The notes beneath the pieces were generated by a model. That model did not search any database. It saw nothing but the letters and a program-made list of their open reading frames with translations, and was not told the origin of the DNA. A program made the position numbers and the translations under genes. Positions 46,267 to 57,312 of a DNA stretch of 64,000 nucleotides are shown piece by piece. Source of the stretch: Pollenia angustigena (lineage: Eukaryota > Arthropoda > Insecta > Diptera > Polleniidae); the NCBI GenBank assembly GCA_930367215.1, contig OV884056.1, forward strand, positions 256,025,127 to 256,089,126, given 5' to 3'. Within the stretch, counting starts at the first letter, position 1; the number at the start of each line of letters is the position of its first letter.

Positions 46267-47529
46267 ATGAGAGGTCGGTTTACAATCGACTTTTGCAATT
46301 TACGTGGGCTGAGAACGAATTTTTTCTCTGTGTATGGTCACGTTTGTCTCCACCGGCCGAATGTTTTCGCCTTATGTGAAACTCAGGTATCTGAAAATTC
46401 GGATCCACTTGATTTTCAGATTCCTGGGTATCACCTTCTATCCCTCTTTAATCTTCATCGGGTTCTTGCTATGTACATATGCAATGAAGTTGTGTATCAG
46501 TGCCAGCAATCAATGGGCATGCTTGATGCGGAATTTAACTGTCTTTGGGTTAAATTCAAAATCGATACACACTTTTTGCATTTCGGATTTCTTCACAGAA
46601 GTCCAAACGCGGGAAGGGATATTACCTTATCGGGCTTCGACGCAATAGCGAAGATTCTTGAGAATTGTCCCAACAGTGAAATCGTTGTTGCTGGTGATTT
46701 TAATGTCCACAATTCTTCTTGGCTGCACCACTCGGGCCGTACAACTTACGAAGGCCAATATGTTGAGCTTTTTGCTGCGCACAACCACCTCGTGCAACTG
46801 GTGAATGAACCAACACATATTCCGTGTGTTGATGGGCACCAACACAATACCCTTGACCTCTTCCTCTCTTCGCACCCTCAAAAGTACGAAGTTGAGGTTC
46901 TAGCACCTCTCGGCAACTCGGATCATTGCACCATTTCCGTCTCTTTCCCGTTCTCCGAACTTCGAAACGTTTCACGACGGGCTACGAAACGATCAATATT
47001 TGTTTACGGGAAAGCACGTTGGGCTGAGCTCAATGACTTTTTTCGGCATTTCAATTGGAAACTCTGTTTCCTGGACAATGACGTCAATGCCATGGCGAAA
47101 ATGGTTGAAAACGTAATAATGCTAGGAATGAAAATTTTCATTCCAGTTAAAAAAGCTTCGAATAAGCCTCGATCCAAATCTTGGTGTAATCAGTCGTGCA
47201 AATCAGCAGTCAGATCCAGAGAGGAAGCATTCAGAAATTGGCGTAAAAATAAAAACGCTGATACTGAATTGCTACGCAAAATGGCAAGGTCTTCGTGTGC
47301 CAAAGTACTTAGACGGGAAAAAACTCTTCACGACCAACGTCTTCGTGCTGAAGTTCTTGCTGCTCCCCGGGGTAGTAAAAGCTTCTGGCCATTCGTTAAA
47401 AGAGTAAGGGTTAATGCTAGTTCTTCAATACCAACTCTTTTAAAGGATGGCCGATCATTGATAAGGCAAATTGTTTTGCTGAATTATTTGCTAATAATTC
47501 TTACCTACCACTCGAAAAAGTATCCGTAA
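46267..47529 (+). pseudogene. LINE endonuclease domain (EEP family)
   Basis: About 240 residues of endonuclease/exonuclease/phosphatase fold run from FCNLRGLRTNF to the conserved SDH. Numbered from the ATG at 46267, visible catalytic-type residues are Glu38 (CETQ), Asp144 and Asn146 (VAGDFN), and Asp219-His220 (GNSDHC). The enzyme nicks target DNA to prime reverse transcription. A basic linker follows (RREKTLHDQRLRAE, KSFWPFVKRV). The frame then shifts between about 47455 and 47470 and runs into a TAA at 47527, although the reverse-transcriptase frame continues in another phase. The in-frame GTG just upstream is not a likely start. Confidence 0.85.
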
Positions 47530-48953
47530 CTATGCCTAGAATATTATTTCGGGGTCGAGCTGTTGAAAGGGTTCTTGCGGATCTCGACGTTAACAAGTCT
47601 CCTGGGCCGGATGGTATACCTGCACTGGTCTTGAAGCAGTGCTCTTCGACGCTAGCTCGTCCCTTAGCAAATATTTGCAGCACTTTATACCGTGCCGCGG
47701 AATTTCCAGTCTGCTGAAAAGTTGCTAATGTAACGCCAATTCCTAAAAAGGGAACCGCTAATAACCCTGAAAATTACCGCCCAATTGCAATTTGTTCGGC
47801 ACTTTCCAAAGCTATGGAGAGTATGGTAAATTACCATCTTGTCAAATATTTAGAGTCAAACTATCTACTAAGCGACCGCCAGTATGGCTTTCGTAGAGGT
47901 CGCTCTACTGGAGACTTACTAGCTCTGTTATCGGAAAAATGGTGCCGTTCCATTCACCATTTTGGCGAAAGTAAGGTAATTGCTTTGGATATTTCCAAGG
48001 CGTTTGACAGAGTCTGGCATGGTGCACTCTTGTCAAAACTTGCTGCGTTTGGTGTTGGTGATAATTTCTCTCGATTTATATCGAGTTTTCTCAGAGATCG
48101 CACTATACGAGTTGTTATAGATGGGGTTTCGTCAAACGAGTTCAAGATTCATTCAGGTGTACCACAAGGCTCCGTTCTTTCTCCTACTCTATTTATTATC
48201 TTTCTAAATGACCTCCTTTGTCGAACTTCCAACCCTATCTACTCTTTTGCAGATTACAGCAACCTTAGCCATTCGTACTCATTCGAGGGCAGACCAAGCG
48301 TATCCGATGTCGTTGCTATGAGTCAGAATATGAATGACACGCTTGGCCGAGACCTTGACATAGTCTCGGAATGGGGTCGTGCAAATAGGGTCGATTTTAA
48401 TGCCTGAAAAACCCAATGTTGCGTGCTGACGCATAAACGCGCGACAAGCCAAGGTGCCTCATCTGTATATATGGGTGGTATAATTATTGAGGAATCAGAA
48501 TCTCTTGATGTTCTGGGCATGAGGATACAATGTGATGTCCGATGGACTGAACATATATTCAAGGTGTCGAAAGAAGCATTCAAGTGCCTCGGTTTTCTAA
48601 GACGGTGTAGGATATACTTCACTCCATCTAATCTCCTTACTATTTATACCACCTCTATTCGACCGCGTATGGAATACAACTCTCATGTGTGGGCCGGTGC
48701 TTCAAAGTCTATTTTGGAGCTTCTCGACCGCGTGCAGGAGAGGGCGAGGGTTCTCATTGGTGACAGTAGGGTAACCAATTCTATTGACTCCCTTGAGCAC
48801 CGTCGCAATGTGGGTTGTATTTGCCTGTTTTATCGTTACTACAATGGGATGTGTTCCGACGAAATCAGGGATCTGGTTCCCGAAACCCGTACATATGTTC
48901 GTAATAACGTTTTTCCTCAAGAGCCCATCCTTATGTGGTCGATTGGCAGGTGA
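47469..48953 (+). pseudogene. LINE reverse transcriptase domain, broken
   Basis: One reading phase holds the whole RT. Motifs in order: DVNKSPGPDGIPALVLK (47589), TPIPKKG and NYRPIAI (47734-47790), YGFRRGRSTGDLL (47884), ALDISKAFDRVWHG (47983), SGVPQGSVLSPTLF (48153), FADY (48246-48257) and the VDFN thumb border. The first catalytic Asp is present in ALDISKAFD. The second active-site motif, normally FADD, has Tyr (TAC at 48255) in place of the final Asp, which should abolish activity. In-frame TGA codons occur at 47715 (a Trp site by context) and 48405 (a Ser site by context). The frame is lost near 48935-48950. Confidence 0.85.
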
Positions 48954-49120
48954 ATCGTACAACGCATTACAGAGAGAATTCGTTTTTTTCCCGGACTGTT
49001 CGTATGTGGAATAACCTTCCTGCAGAAGTCTTCCCTCTCACTTACAACATGACTAAGTTCAAATCGAATGTTCACAAACACTACTCCCTCTATCCTCCTT
49101 CCCATAACCTATTTTCCTAG
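48935..49120 (+). pseudogene. LINE C-terminal tail
   Basis: After a one-base shift the protein continues as RTTHYRENSFFSRTVRMWNN, LPAEVFPLTYNM and FKSNVHKHYSL, ending TAG at 49118-49120. The FFSRTVRMWNNLP phrase is common at the C-terminus of CR1/Jockey-group LINE proteins. A short 3' UTR follows. Confidence 0.75.
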
Positions 49121-49744
49121 TTCCAACACAATGCAATGCATTAGTAGGGGTCATCCCCTGAGTGCTGGTCCTAACAGTAAAAAAAAACAAAGTATTATAA
49201 GAAGCAAAAATTCCTATATTCTATTTTTTTAAATTATTTAGTTAAATACATAAAATTTTTAAAGTAGAATGAATCCGAAAACCATATGGGGCATGGTGCT
49301 GGTGTCATATTATTAAGAGTTCTGCTGTAAACAAAGGTCGTAATTCAACAAACGTGAAACAAACATATGTACCGGGTAAGTAAATAATAATAATATTCTC
49401 TAATGCGTCATCGCACTGAGGACATGTTCGTCATTTCTGTGATGCCGATGTGTCGTCCCATTGATGACATAATTTCATTTTGACCCTGATGACACTTTAG
49501 CCAAGTGATGTTAAGGTTGACATCACCATGATGAAAAGTGTCATGGGGTCTAAACGAAGACACTTGTCATAGTACTGATGTCGAAATAGATCAGCGTTAT
49601 GACACCTTTTCTATATCTATAGATATTGAACACCGCAACCAACTTATCTAAATTTATTTTGAAAATCAGCTATCAATTAGAGATGACAAAATTGTGTTCG
49701 GTAATGAGGCTTATTTTTTTTGTCTTAATGGGCTTGTTGAAGTA

Positions 49745-50022
49745 CTCACAAAAACTCGCGACTCTGACTCCAAAATTTTTCAGCATAAAAAAATTTTAAA
49801 AAATGTACTAATATTTTCCAAAAATATTTAAAATTTAAAATATCGATTTTAAATTTTTACAGAATTATTTTCTTGCTATATTTTACCATTTAAAAGCTAC
49901 TGCATTAAAAAAAGAGTTAAAAGTCAAATAAGGACCAGTCTCATATGCATTTAGCATCAAGGTTAGAGTAGGAGTTGGAGTCAACGTCGGAGTTAGAACT
50001 ATTTTTGATGACTCCATAGCAT
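49745..50022. mobile_element. Left-truncated copy of the CAGGGCTGTAGAGTCG hAT MITE
   Basis: It matches 25760-26075: GGACCAGTCTCATATGCATT, AGCATCAAGGTTAGAGTAGG, and ends GATGACTCCATAGCATTGG. The left TIR is lost. Confidence 0.7.
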
Positions 50023-50224
50023 TGGAAATATGAATATGTGACGCGGAAAATAGAAAGGGACCTAAGGGTTTCGACATTTGAAAGATTGGCAGCGAATTTT
50101 AGTAAAATATTATTTGCCGTCTTTTACGTATTACTTGGAATGCAGTTAATATCTAGAATACTCTCACACAAATTGCTTTTAACTGAACATTTTTTTTAAG
50201 GAAAATATAAATTACTCATTATTA

Positions 50225-51050
50225 CACTGAAAGAAAAATGCTTCATATATTTAATGAATCATTTTCATAAAACAGTTTTCCTTGGGTAAATGATAATTTT
50301 CATTGTCTGAATGGAATTTCATAGTTATAATGAAGTATTTTCTTTGAAATCGCTTCATTGGATTTCGTAATTACGTTAAAAATTTTCATTGGATATATGA
50401 AAACTTAAGTTTGTCCAAGTTAAACAAAAAAATTTATTTGGGGACATAAAAAAACAATATACAAACATAACTGTATTCATAAATTAATACAAAATTATAG
50501 TTTCCTTAAAAAAATGTAATTGTTAATCAAAAAATGTAAGATTTAATTATTTCATACATCTAATGTTATTTTTTTATAAAAGCAACATATTTCAATAATG
50601 CTTTCATAAATTTAAATATTCATTATGACAATGAAAAATGTCATTATAGTAAAGAAACAAAAACTTTCAATCAACGTTGTTATTGTTGTTATGGACAATT
50701 TAATCTCATATTTACGCTCTTAATTGAGTAAAAAACAAAGTTTTTTTTATCCAAAAACTACACTGCCCCGGTAGGCTAGCAGGTAGTGAGCGAGGTTGCG
50801 CGATCGATTCCCGCCAGAGAGAGAAAAAACAAATAAAAGATAAAATAAAATAAGAAAAATTTAATAAAAAAAAAAAATAAAAAAAAAATTTTTTTTACTT
50901 TATTGAAAGTATTCATCCAATGAATAATATTCATAGATCTAATGTAATGTTTCATTAAATACGAAGCGCTGCATAGGTTCCTTTTTAATGCAATTTTTCA
51001 CGAGATTAATGTAAAAATTCATTGTTATTGCGAAGAAAATTCTTTCAGTG
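50225..51050. mobile_element. TA-flanked MITE, CACTGAAAGAA ends
   Basis: CACTGAAAGAAAAATGCTTC and GAAGAAAATTCTTTCAGTG are inverted, with TA at 50223-50224 and 51051-51052. AATGAAT/ATTCATT words fill both arms. It contains a tRNA-like module at 50765-50822. No transposase. Confidence 0.9.
50765..50822 (+). repeat. tRNA-like module inside MITE
   Basis: GGTAGGCTAGCAGGTAGTG is followed by GAGGTTGCGCGATCGATTCC and CGCCAGAGAG, then an A-rich tail. The GGTTGCGCGATCGATTCC part resembles a T-arm/B-box with an insertion. The same module occurs in reverse at 53517-53575 in another MITE. Confidence 0.5.
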
Positions 51051-51194
51051 TAGAATAACCGGTTTATTATACCAAAATAACCGGTTGATTCGATGTTCCA
51101 AAAATGGACATTTCAAAATAACCCGTTTGGGCAAAAATAAAATATCTGGTTAAAACGGGTCGAATAAAAACAGTTCGATCTCCTTATCAGATAC

Positions 51195-51284
51195 CATATA
51201 GAGCACACTCCTGGAATATTTGAATTTTTGGTGGAGGGTATTAAAGATTCTGCACAGCCGAATATAGCACTCTTGCTTGTTTAA
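51195..51284 (+). repeat. Fragment of fly repeat GCTATATTCGGCTGTGC
   Basis: GGTGGAGGGTATTAAAGATT, CTGCACAGCCGAATATAGCA and CTTGCTTGTTT form the terminal module of a second DINE-like subfamily. The inverted partner is at 52940. Confidence 0.65.
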
Positions 51285-52670
51285 TGAACCATTTTTGTCT
51301 TTTAAAAAAATTATGAATAATTTAATGAAATAAAAATTAAACGCTTTTCTTATTTTTGATTTAAGCGACTGTTTTTTACTAACTTTTTTCATTTATGTAA
51401 AAAAAAATTGATTGGTTTTATTTTTCAAAAAATCGATCTTTTAGTAATTGGCTTGTTGCGTTTTTTTTTTCTAGCTTAAAACTTAAACATTCGATGCCAC
51501 TATGTGTTTGTAATTTCCGGCGACCTACTGTTTAATTATTATGTCTTAAAAGTAAAATACACTCTTCAATTATAACAATAAATTAAAATTTCGCTTTCCA
51601 AAATATTTTTACAAGACATTGAATTCCTTTTTTTTTTTTTTTTTTTTGATTGACCTTTTGACGAGCTCCACAACGACACGAAAGCAAAACCATCTGAAAA
51701 CTCATTTTTAATAAAATTTCATTTTAATTTCAATTCACTTTTTCACAAATGTCATTGTGGATGGATTTAGGAGGCAATAAGCACTACGACCCGTTGGATG
51801 TTTTGTGCAGCATTTTAATTATGCCTTTATTAATTTCAAAGCCTGATAAATTTTTATTTACTTTTAATTAATTAATTAAACGATAAAGTAAAAGTTTTTT
51901 TGTTCAATACTTTTTTCTCTGGCATTTTAGATTTTATTTTGCGATTAAAGTTGAACAACAATGTAATTATTATTTAAATTTGTTTGTTCGTGTTTAACTC
52001 GCATTTAAAATTCGTATTAATTGTGGGAGTTAATTCAGTCTCTTGTGGCTTATGTTGGGTTTTATTTGTACTTAATGGTCATTTAATTAAATGATTATTG
52101 TGGTTAATTTCCATTTATATCCCATCATTGTTTGTCATATTTACGAGTATCATGTTTGGATTTTTTACCGCTTGTGACAGTTTGTAAAATGCAAAATACA
52201 TATATAAAAGTGTTAAGTTTTTTCTTTTATTATTTTAATTGTTTAAAACAAAACCTTAAACTATAAAAAGATTTTTGGTTATTTTTAAGTTTACTGGCAA
52301 CATTTTTTTTAAACAAAATCCTATGGAAGTTTTTATATTCAACTAAATTATCAATACAAATTCCCATTTTTCCTATTCAATTGTAAAAAAGTGAGAAAAC
52401 TCCCTGAAAATGTTTATTAATAATTCGGTTGATTGTGTTTGTTTAACCAAATATGGAAAAATATTGTCGAACAGATAAGAAACATCTGACATACAAGTTT
52501 TATTTATAACTGAAATACAGATAAATTTAAATTATAAAAAAGTTAGCATTAAGTTTATTAACACAATTAACATTTATACCTACACCGTATAGTGGATTAT
52601 GGTTTAAGCCATAATTATTAATAAATTCCCACGTTTGGAATCAACAGTAAGAAATAAAATCAAGATTCAA
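51285..52670. other. Unassigned AT-rich stretch
   Basis: No gene or clear repeat; a poly-T tract lies at 51628-51648. Confidence 0.45.
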
Positions 52671-52675
52671 TATTA

Positions 52676-52935
52676 ACAAGTAAGGAATTATGTACGGTTA
52701 AGCCCAACCATATGATACTCTACACCTCAGTACTTAAAAACAATTTTTGAGAGTGTCCTATTTGTGACTCATGGGCAGTCGTAAACCCACTAGAAAAAAA
52801 TTTTGTTAAAATTCGGCTAAAATTCATCGTTTCATCGACTCAAGAAGTGATTCAGAGTCGATCGGTATACTAAAAGTTTATTTTATGGTGCTACAAACGG
52901 AAGGGTATTTTTCCATTTTTGTGGTGTGTTTATTA
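52676..52935 (-). repeat. DINE-like repeat, shortened copy
   Basis: ACAAGTAAGGAATTATGTAC, CCATATGATACTCTACACC, GTGATTCAGAGTCGATCGG and a closing TTTGTGGTGTG, with the middle deleted relative to 36442-36962. Confidence 0.65.
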
Positions 52936-52939
52936 TTAA

Positions 52940-53235
52940 TAAGCTAGCGTGCTATATTCGGCTGTGCGGAATCTTTGATACCCTCCACCGACAGTTCGAA
53001 TGTTTTAGTAGTAACATCTGTATGATGTCTATTTATTATTCTAAGCTTTATAAAACAGAGATCTGCATTAAAATTGGTTGCGACTTAAACCTATATTAAG
53101 TTATTGACCGACAATCAGAAAGTTTAATACTTTTTTTTTTAGCAATTTTAACAAGCTTGATCAAACATGATCCGTAACAGTTTAAGCCGAACCTAAATGA
53201 TTTTTAGGACGGTAATTTATATTGAAGCCATGATT
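52940..53235 (-). repeat. Second DINE-like subfamily copy
   Basis: It opens AGCTAGCGTGCTATATTCGG and GTGCGGAATCTTTGATACCC, then decays; it adjoins the previous repeat and is closed by the MITE at 53241. Confidence 0.5.
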
Positions 53236-53240
53236 AGCTA

Positions 53241-53791
53241 CCCAGCAAAAACTTTGCTTACAAAATAAGCAGAAGTATAATGAGAATTTGACGAGCCGAC
53301 TACCTACTTTTCTACTAGAAAAAGTACTTATTTTCGTTCGAGATGTCCCAAAAGTAATCCTTTATAATTTAGCCTATTATAATCTTAAAAATAATATGTT
53401 TTTTTTAATACTTAAAACTTTTATAAAAATATATAGTTACACAAAGTCAATAAAGTAAAAAATTTTTTTTTTAATATAATTTTATTTTTTTTTTCTTATT
53501 TTATTTTTTTTTTGTCTCTGGCGCGATTCGATCGCGCAACCTCGGTGCTGATAGACTAGCTCGCTACCACTGTAGTTTTTGTATTAAAAAACTATGTTTT
53601 TTGACTATAATGACTATAATGACATTTTTATTGTCATAATGAAAATTTAAAATGTTCTGTATATTTAAGATATAATAATAAAGTTATTATTTAATATATA
53701 ACTAATAATCCAAAAAGTGGCGAATAAAGCTACAAAGTAATGAATGCTTGAAGTCATTAAAAGTAGGATTGTAAGTAAAGTTTTTGCTGGG
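53241..53791. mobile_element. TA-flanked MITE, CCCAGCAAAAACTTTGCTTAC ends
   Basis: CCCAGCAAAAACTTTGCTTA and TAAGTAAAGTTTTTGCTGGG are inverted over about 23 bases, flanked by TA at 53239-53240 and 53792-53793. A tRNA-like module lies at 53517-53575. Ends resemble those of 11119-11934. Confidence 0.9.
53517..53575 (-). repeat. tRNA-like module inside MITE
   Basis: On the minus strand GTGGTAGCGAGCTAGTC (A-box-like) is followed by GAGGTTGCGCGATCGAATCG and CGCCAGAGACAAAA. It shares GAGGTTGCGCGATCGA and CGCCAGAGA with 50765-50822, and an A-rich tail follows. Not a functional tRNA. Confidence 0.55.
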
Positions 53792-53859
53792 TATGAACCA
53801 ATCATCCCAAAAATTCTGCAAAGTGCTTTCTGGTATTAAAAAAACATAAATTTCAATAC

Positions 53860-54530
53860 AGCGGTGCAATTAGGCTAAGGAAAATTATGGACCGTATATC
53901 ACATAATTGCATAACATTTTTTCTGGCTATATGAAGCTTAGCTGGAAGAAAGTTTACCGCAATATCTATATCTGCTACGGTTTTAGGCGTATTTAATTAT
54001 TTTACCAGAGTGGGCTTTATATGGGGCCTATGGTAAATTATGGACCGATCTTCACGAATATTTCACAGTCTTATTTCTAGTCCTATAAAACTTTGATGTA
54101 CCAAATTTTGTTATGATAGCCTTATTTTTTATGGTTTTTTCGCGTAATAAACTGTTTTCCGGGAGTAGGGTTTATATGGGGACTAGGGTAAATTATGGAC
54201 CGATCTTCACGAAACTTCACAGTGCCATTTTTGTTATGATAGCATTATTTATTATGGTCTTAGGTGTACTAAACTGTTTTTCGGGAGTAGGGTTTATATG
54301 GGGCCTAAGGTAAATTATGGACCGAAACTTTACAGTGTTATTTCTCCTCCTATTAAACTGTGAATTTCCAAAATTTGTTATAATAGCATTGGTAATTAGG
54401 GGCTTAGGCGTACTATACTGTTTTCCGGGATTAGGGATTTTATGGGCCTTGGGTAAATTATAGACGGATCTTCACGAAATTTTACGGTGTGATTTCCAGT
54501 TGAATTAGGTCCCTTTTTATTTGCGACTTC
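53860..54530. repeat. Tandem DINE-like units
   Basis: The block TTTATATGGGG...GGTAAATTATGGACCGA recurs at 54017, 54171, 54293 and (weaker) 54438, giving units of about 120-155 bases with CTTCACGAA and TTTCCGGGAGTAGGG between. The 66-codon open frame here is repeat sequence read twice. Confidence 0.7.
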
Positions 54531-55535
54531 AATTTCTCTGGGAGGGAACGCTTTTGGGGCATGGGATCGGTCTCATTCGATGCTCAGATGTTGACCACAT
54601 CAAAAAAAAAAAAAAAAAAAACAATTGATTTTTTTTTACCCTTAGGTACCATATATATATTTCAGTGCGGACAATTTGAGCCAATTGTTCTTAAAGTACT
54701 TATGCCGTTACCAGTGAATACAACACATAATAAAAAGGAACAAATTGTGATAGGTGAAAAAATGTCATATCACTAAACTGGTGATAATATCTCTAGTCAC
54801 AAGTCATAACAGCCTAAGGCTCTTTTTAAATATTTTCAGTACAGCAGTTTAAAGTTTGGAATATTCACTGAAAATCAAGAGACGTCTTTATTTGGAAAAC
54901 TTTGCTACAGAAGAAACGAATTGCTTTACTTAGTTGTTAAAAAACAATAGTTGTTTATTCTAGTAATCAAAAGATATTACCGAAAAAGGCACTTAGGCTC
55001 TTATGAATTGTTGAACGAAAGAAATCAAAAAGTAAAAGTTAAGTTAGGCTATTATTCCAGATAAAATTTCAGTGCGCGTAAATTGACATAGTTCATTATT
55101 ATTCTTTGCCAACATTTTTCAGATTCGATCCCTCATGTTGAGAGAGGTTGTTATTCCTTTATAATAATTCATAAAGTTTAAAGAATAACGACTTAAGTTA
55201 ATTTAAGCAAAAATGAAAAAATAATGTTTATAAATGTTGCCTTCCTATAACAGACGCAAAAACTAAAAATTTAATAACTCAATTGTGTCCTAATTCGAGT
55301 TAGGCCGTTATGGGATGTGACCACAGATATGTTTAAAGTGAAGTTAATCCAGGGGAAAGCTAATAGACTCAAAACTTGTCATGGGATTGGATTTTAAGCG
55401 GAAAGTGGGTGATTTGATTAGGTTCTATTACTTTATATAAAGTGAATCTATCATTAAAACATGGTTCACACGGGACAGTATCTGCAAAAGGCATTATTTT
55501 AACCGAAATTAAATGAATGATTACGGCTTTTTCAG
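54531..55535. other. Unassigned stretch
   Basis: No gene is seen. TTCAGATTCGATCCCTC at about 55121 is B-box-like but stands alone. Confidence 0.4.
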
Positions 55536-55536
55536 C

Positions 55537-56031
55537 GACCTGTTACATCGACATGTTCATATAAAGTGTTAAGCTCGATTCACCCATGCGTTGCGAACAA
55601 TATTTTTGTCGGGACAACATTTTTTTTTTTTTATATTGAGTTTGACGTCTAACTTTTGAGAGAGAGAGAAATCATTTTGCTTAGCAATTTTTTCTTGAAT
55701 TGATTTAATTTAAATTTTTGTTCAAAACAAAATGAACTGAGATGCCATTTTTTTTTAATTTGTACATAAAAAAAATTAAATAAAAAAAATAATAAAATCT
55801 CTATCCTCTTTTTGTCCATTTTTTTTACACACTTTTCGAAAACAATTTCAAATAAATGGTTTGCTAGTTATGCTGCCATTTTGTATAATGGCTTACATCT
55901 GTAAACCATATGGTAGCTTTGTTTTTCCGGACCAATTTTTCGAAATATTATTGTCCGGACAAAATAATTGTTCGGAACGCATGGGTGAATCGAGCTTAAC
56001 ACTTTATATGAACATGTCGATGTAACAGGTC
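55537..56031. mobile_element. TIR element with near-perfect 56-bp arms
   Basis: GACCTGTTACATCGACATGT to CACCCATGCGTT (55537-55592) is repeated inverted at about 55976-56031 without a mismatch that I can see, then continues imperfectly (GCGAACAATA / CCGAACAATT). There is no obvious TSD and no coding region. Confidence 0.85.
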
Positions 56032-56034
56032 CAT

Positions 56035-56785
56035 ACCACTTTAGAGCTGCCAGGTTTCATGTTTGGTGCTTGTTCTCTTTCCACTAGGGATATTTAAGAT
56101 ATATAAATTAAAGTACTATTTAGCCTGTGCATTTTTAAGGGTTGTTTTCATTTTTACTCTTTTTTTTTGGCTTAAATGTATGCATGAGCAAAAATAATTC
56201 AATTAACAAATAATCAATGAAAAAAATGTAATATATTCACGGAAGTTAATTATATTTCACTTCCCCTGACAACATACATTAATAACATAGTGCTTTTTAA
56301 TTGTGTAGATTTCTTGAAAACTTATTTCAAATTGTAATTCAGGTCTATCGAAAAATGGTTTAAGTCATTGTTATTAAAAAGCAATTAAAAAACAAGTAAG
56401 AGCGCTACATTCGGCCTACTACTACTCACCCACTAACACATTTTCAAACCGAATTAAAAAAAAAAAAAAATATGATGAGTACATTTTTTTCGCTTAAAAT
56501 TCTAGGAATATGTCAACATAATTTGTGGAATAATTTATTTAAAATATAACAGATGCGTAAAGGAAACTTCCGTAAAGAATTGGAAAAAATACCAGCTAAA
56601 AAGATTAAATTACAAGAAATAAAAGTTTCAATCAAGAAATGACAACACCTGATTTCTTCCACCGAATTATCTGACATTCTATTAACAATGAAATTCCATT
56701 TAGTCTTTAATTTTTTGCTTTGATGTAAATGTTATGAGTTTTACATAAAGTTAATACTTATATAAAAAAATAAATAAAAAATTAT
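56035..56785. other. Unassigned AT-rich stretch
   Basis: 56388-56440 has ACAAGTAAGAGCGCTACATT and CGGCC, a fragment of the second DINE-like subfamily. Nothing else is seen. Confidence 0.4.
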
Positions 56786-57129
56786 ATACAGGGTAGTGCA
56801 TAAGTAAAGTTATAATTTAATAAGTAAATACATTTTTTGCTTACGTTTTTGGTTGGATTTTTTCAGAATTAACTTTGAAAGTCTTGGAATATTTATGATG
56901 AATCGACTCACCACAACAAAAAATAACCAAAGTTGTTCAATTCGATTATATAGACACAAGGATCGTATCGAATTTCACATTAGTGGTCACGTGAATTAAC
57001 AAAATTGCATGATTTAGAGCTCCCAAAATCCAAGAATAATTGTTGAATTATAAATGCACCCACATATTTTGAAAACAACGAACAAGTTGCGTTCAGTGTG
57101 ATTAGCATTCAATATCGGGCATTAAATTT

Positions 57130-57300
57130 TTTAGGTCCGAGGAAGATGGAGCCACAGCTCGTCCAACTTTTTTTTCTTATTTTAACTGGCCACCGCGTTT
57201 GCCTGATTTAACGCTCTTTTGCTCTGTTGCATCTTTCGGGCTACCTAAAGGGAGGGTGTTCGCCAAAAACGCCCGTAATTTCAACAAATATCTATCTAGC
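57130..57300 (+). pseudogene. Mariner-like transposase relic around the catalytic core
   Basis: The plus-strand frame has EDGATARPTFF, the block with the second catalytic Asp (QDGATAH in intact members). It runs on to YFNWPPRLPDLTLF, which precedes the third catalytic region, and then GLPKGRVFAKNARN. About 30 codons between EDGATA and NWPPR are missing, and the FLWG block is frameshifted. The N-terminal HTH region (56800-57100) is not readable. Non-functional; family DUF4817/DDE_3-like. Confidence 0.6.
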
Positions 57301-57312
57301 TGTGTATAGGTA

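Larger units (their letters stand above)
46200..49190 (+). mobile_element. Non-LTR retrotransposon (LINE), recent but decayed
   Basis: An apurinic-type endonuclease is followed by a reverse transcriptase and a C-terminal tail on one strand, with a short A-rich 3' end (TAACAGTAAAAAAAAAC at about 49168). No gag-like ORF1 or RNase H is visible; a 5' truncation or short 5' leader is possible. Clade is uncertain: a CR1/Jockey-group LINE is my best reading. Both borders are approximate. Confidence 0.8.
45897..49619. mobile_element. TA-type MITE split by a LINE
   Basis: It begins CACTGATAGAAAAATGCATC after TA (45895-45896). The right part ends CACCTTTTCTATATCTA before TA (49620-49621). The arms are rich in GATG/CATC words (45900-46110, 49395-49600). 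The right terminal bases have drifted. Both arms are interrupted by the LINE at about 46200-49190. Confidence 0.55.

Noticed and set aside
48323..48962. Minus-strand frames over the LINE
   Set aside because: Antisense shadows of the reverse-transcriptase frame.
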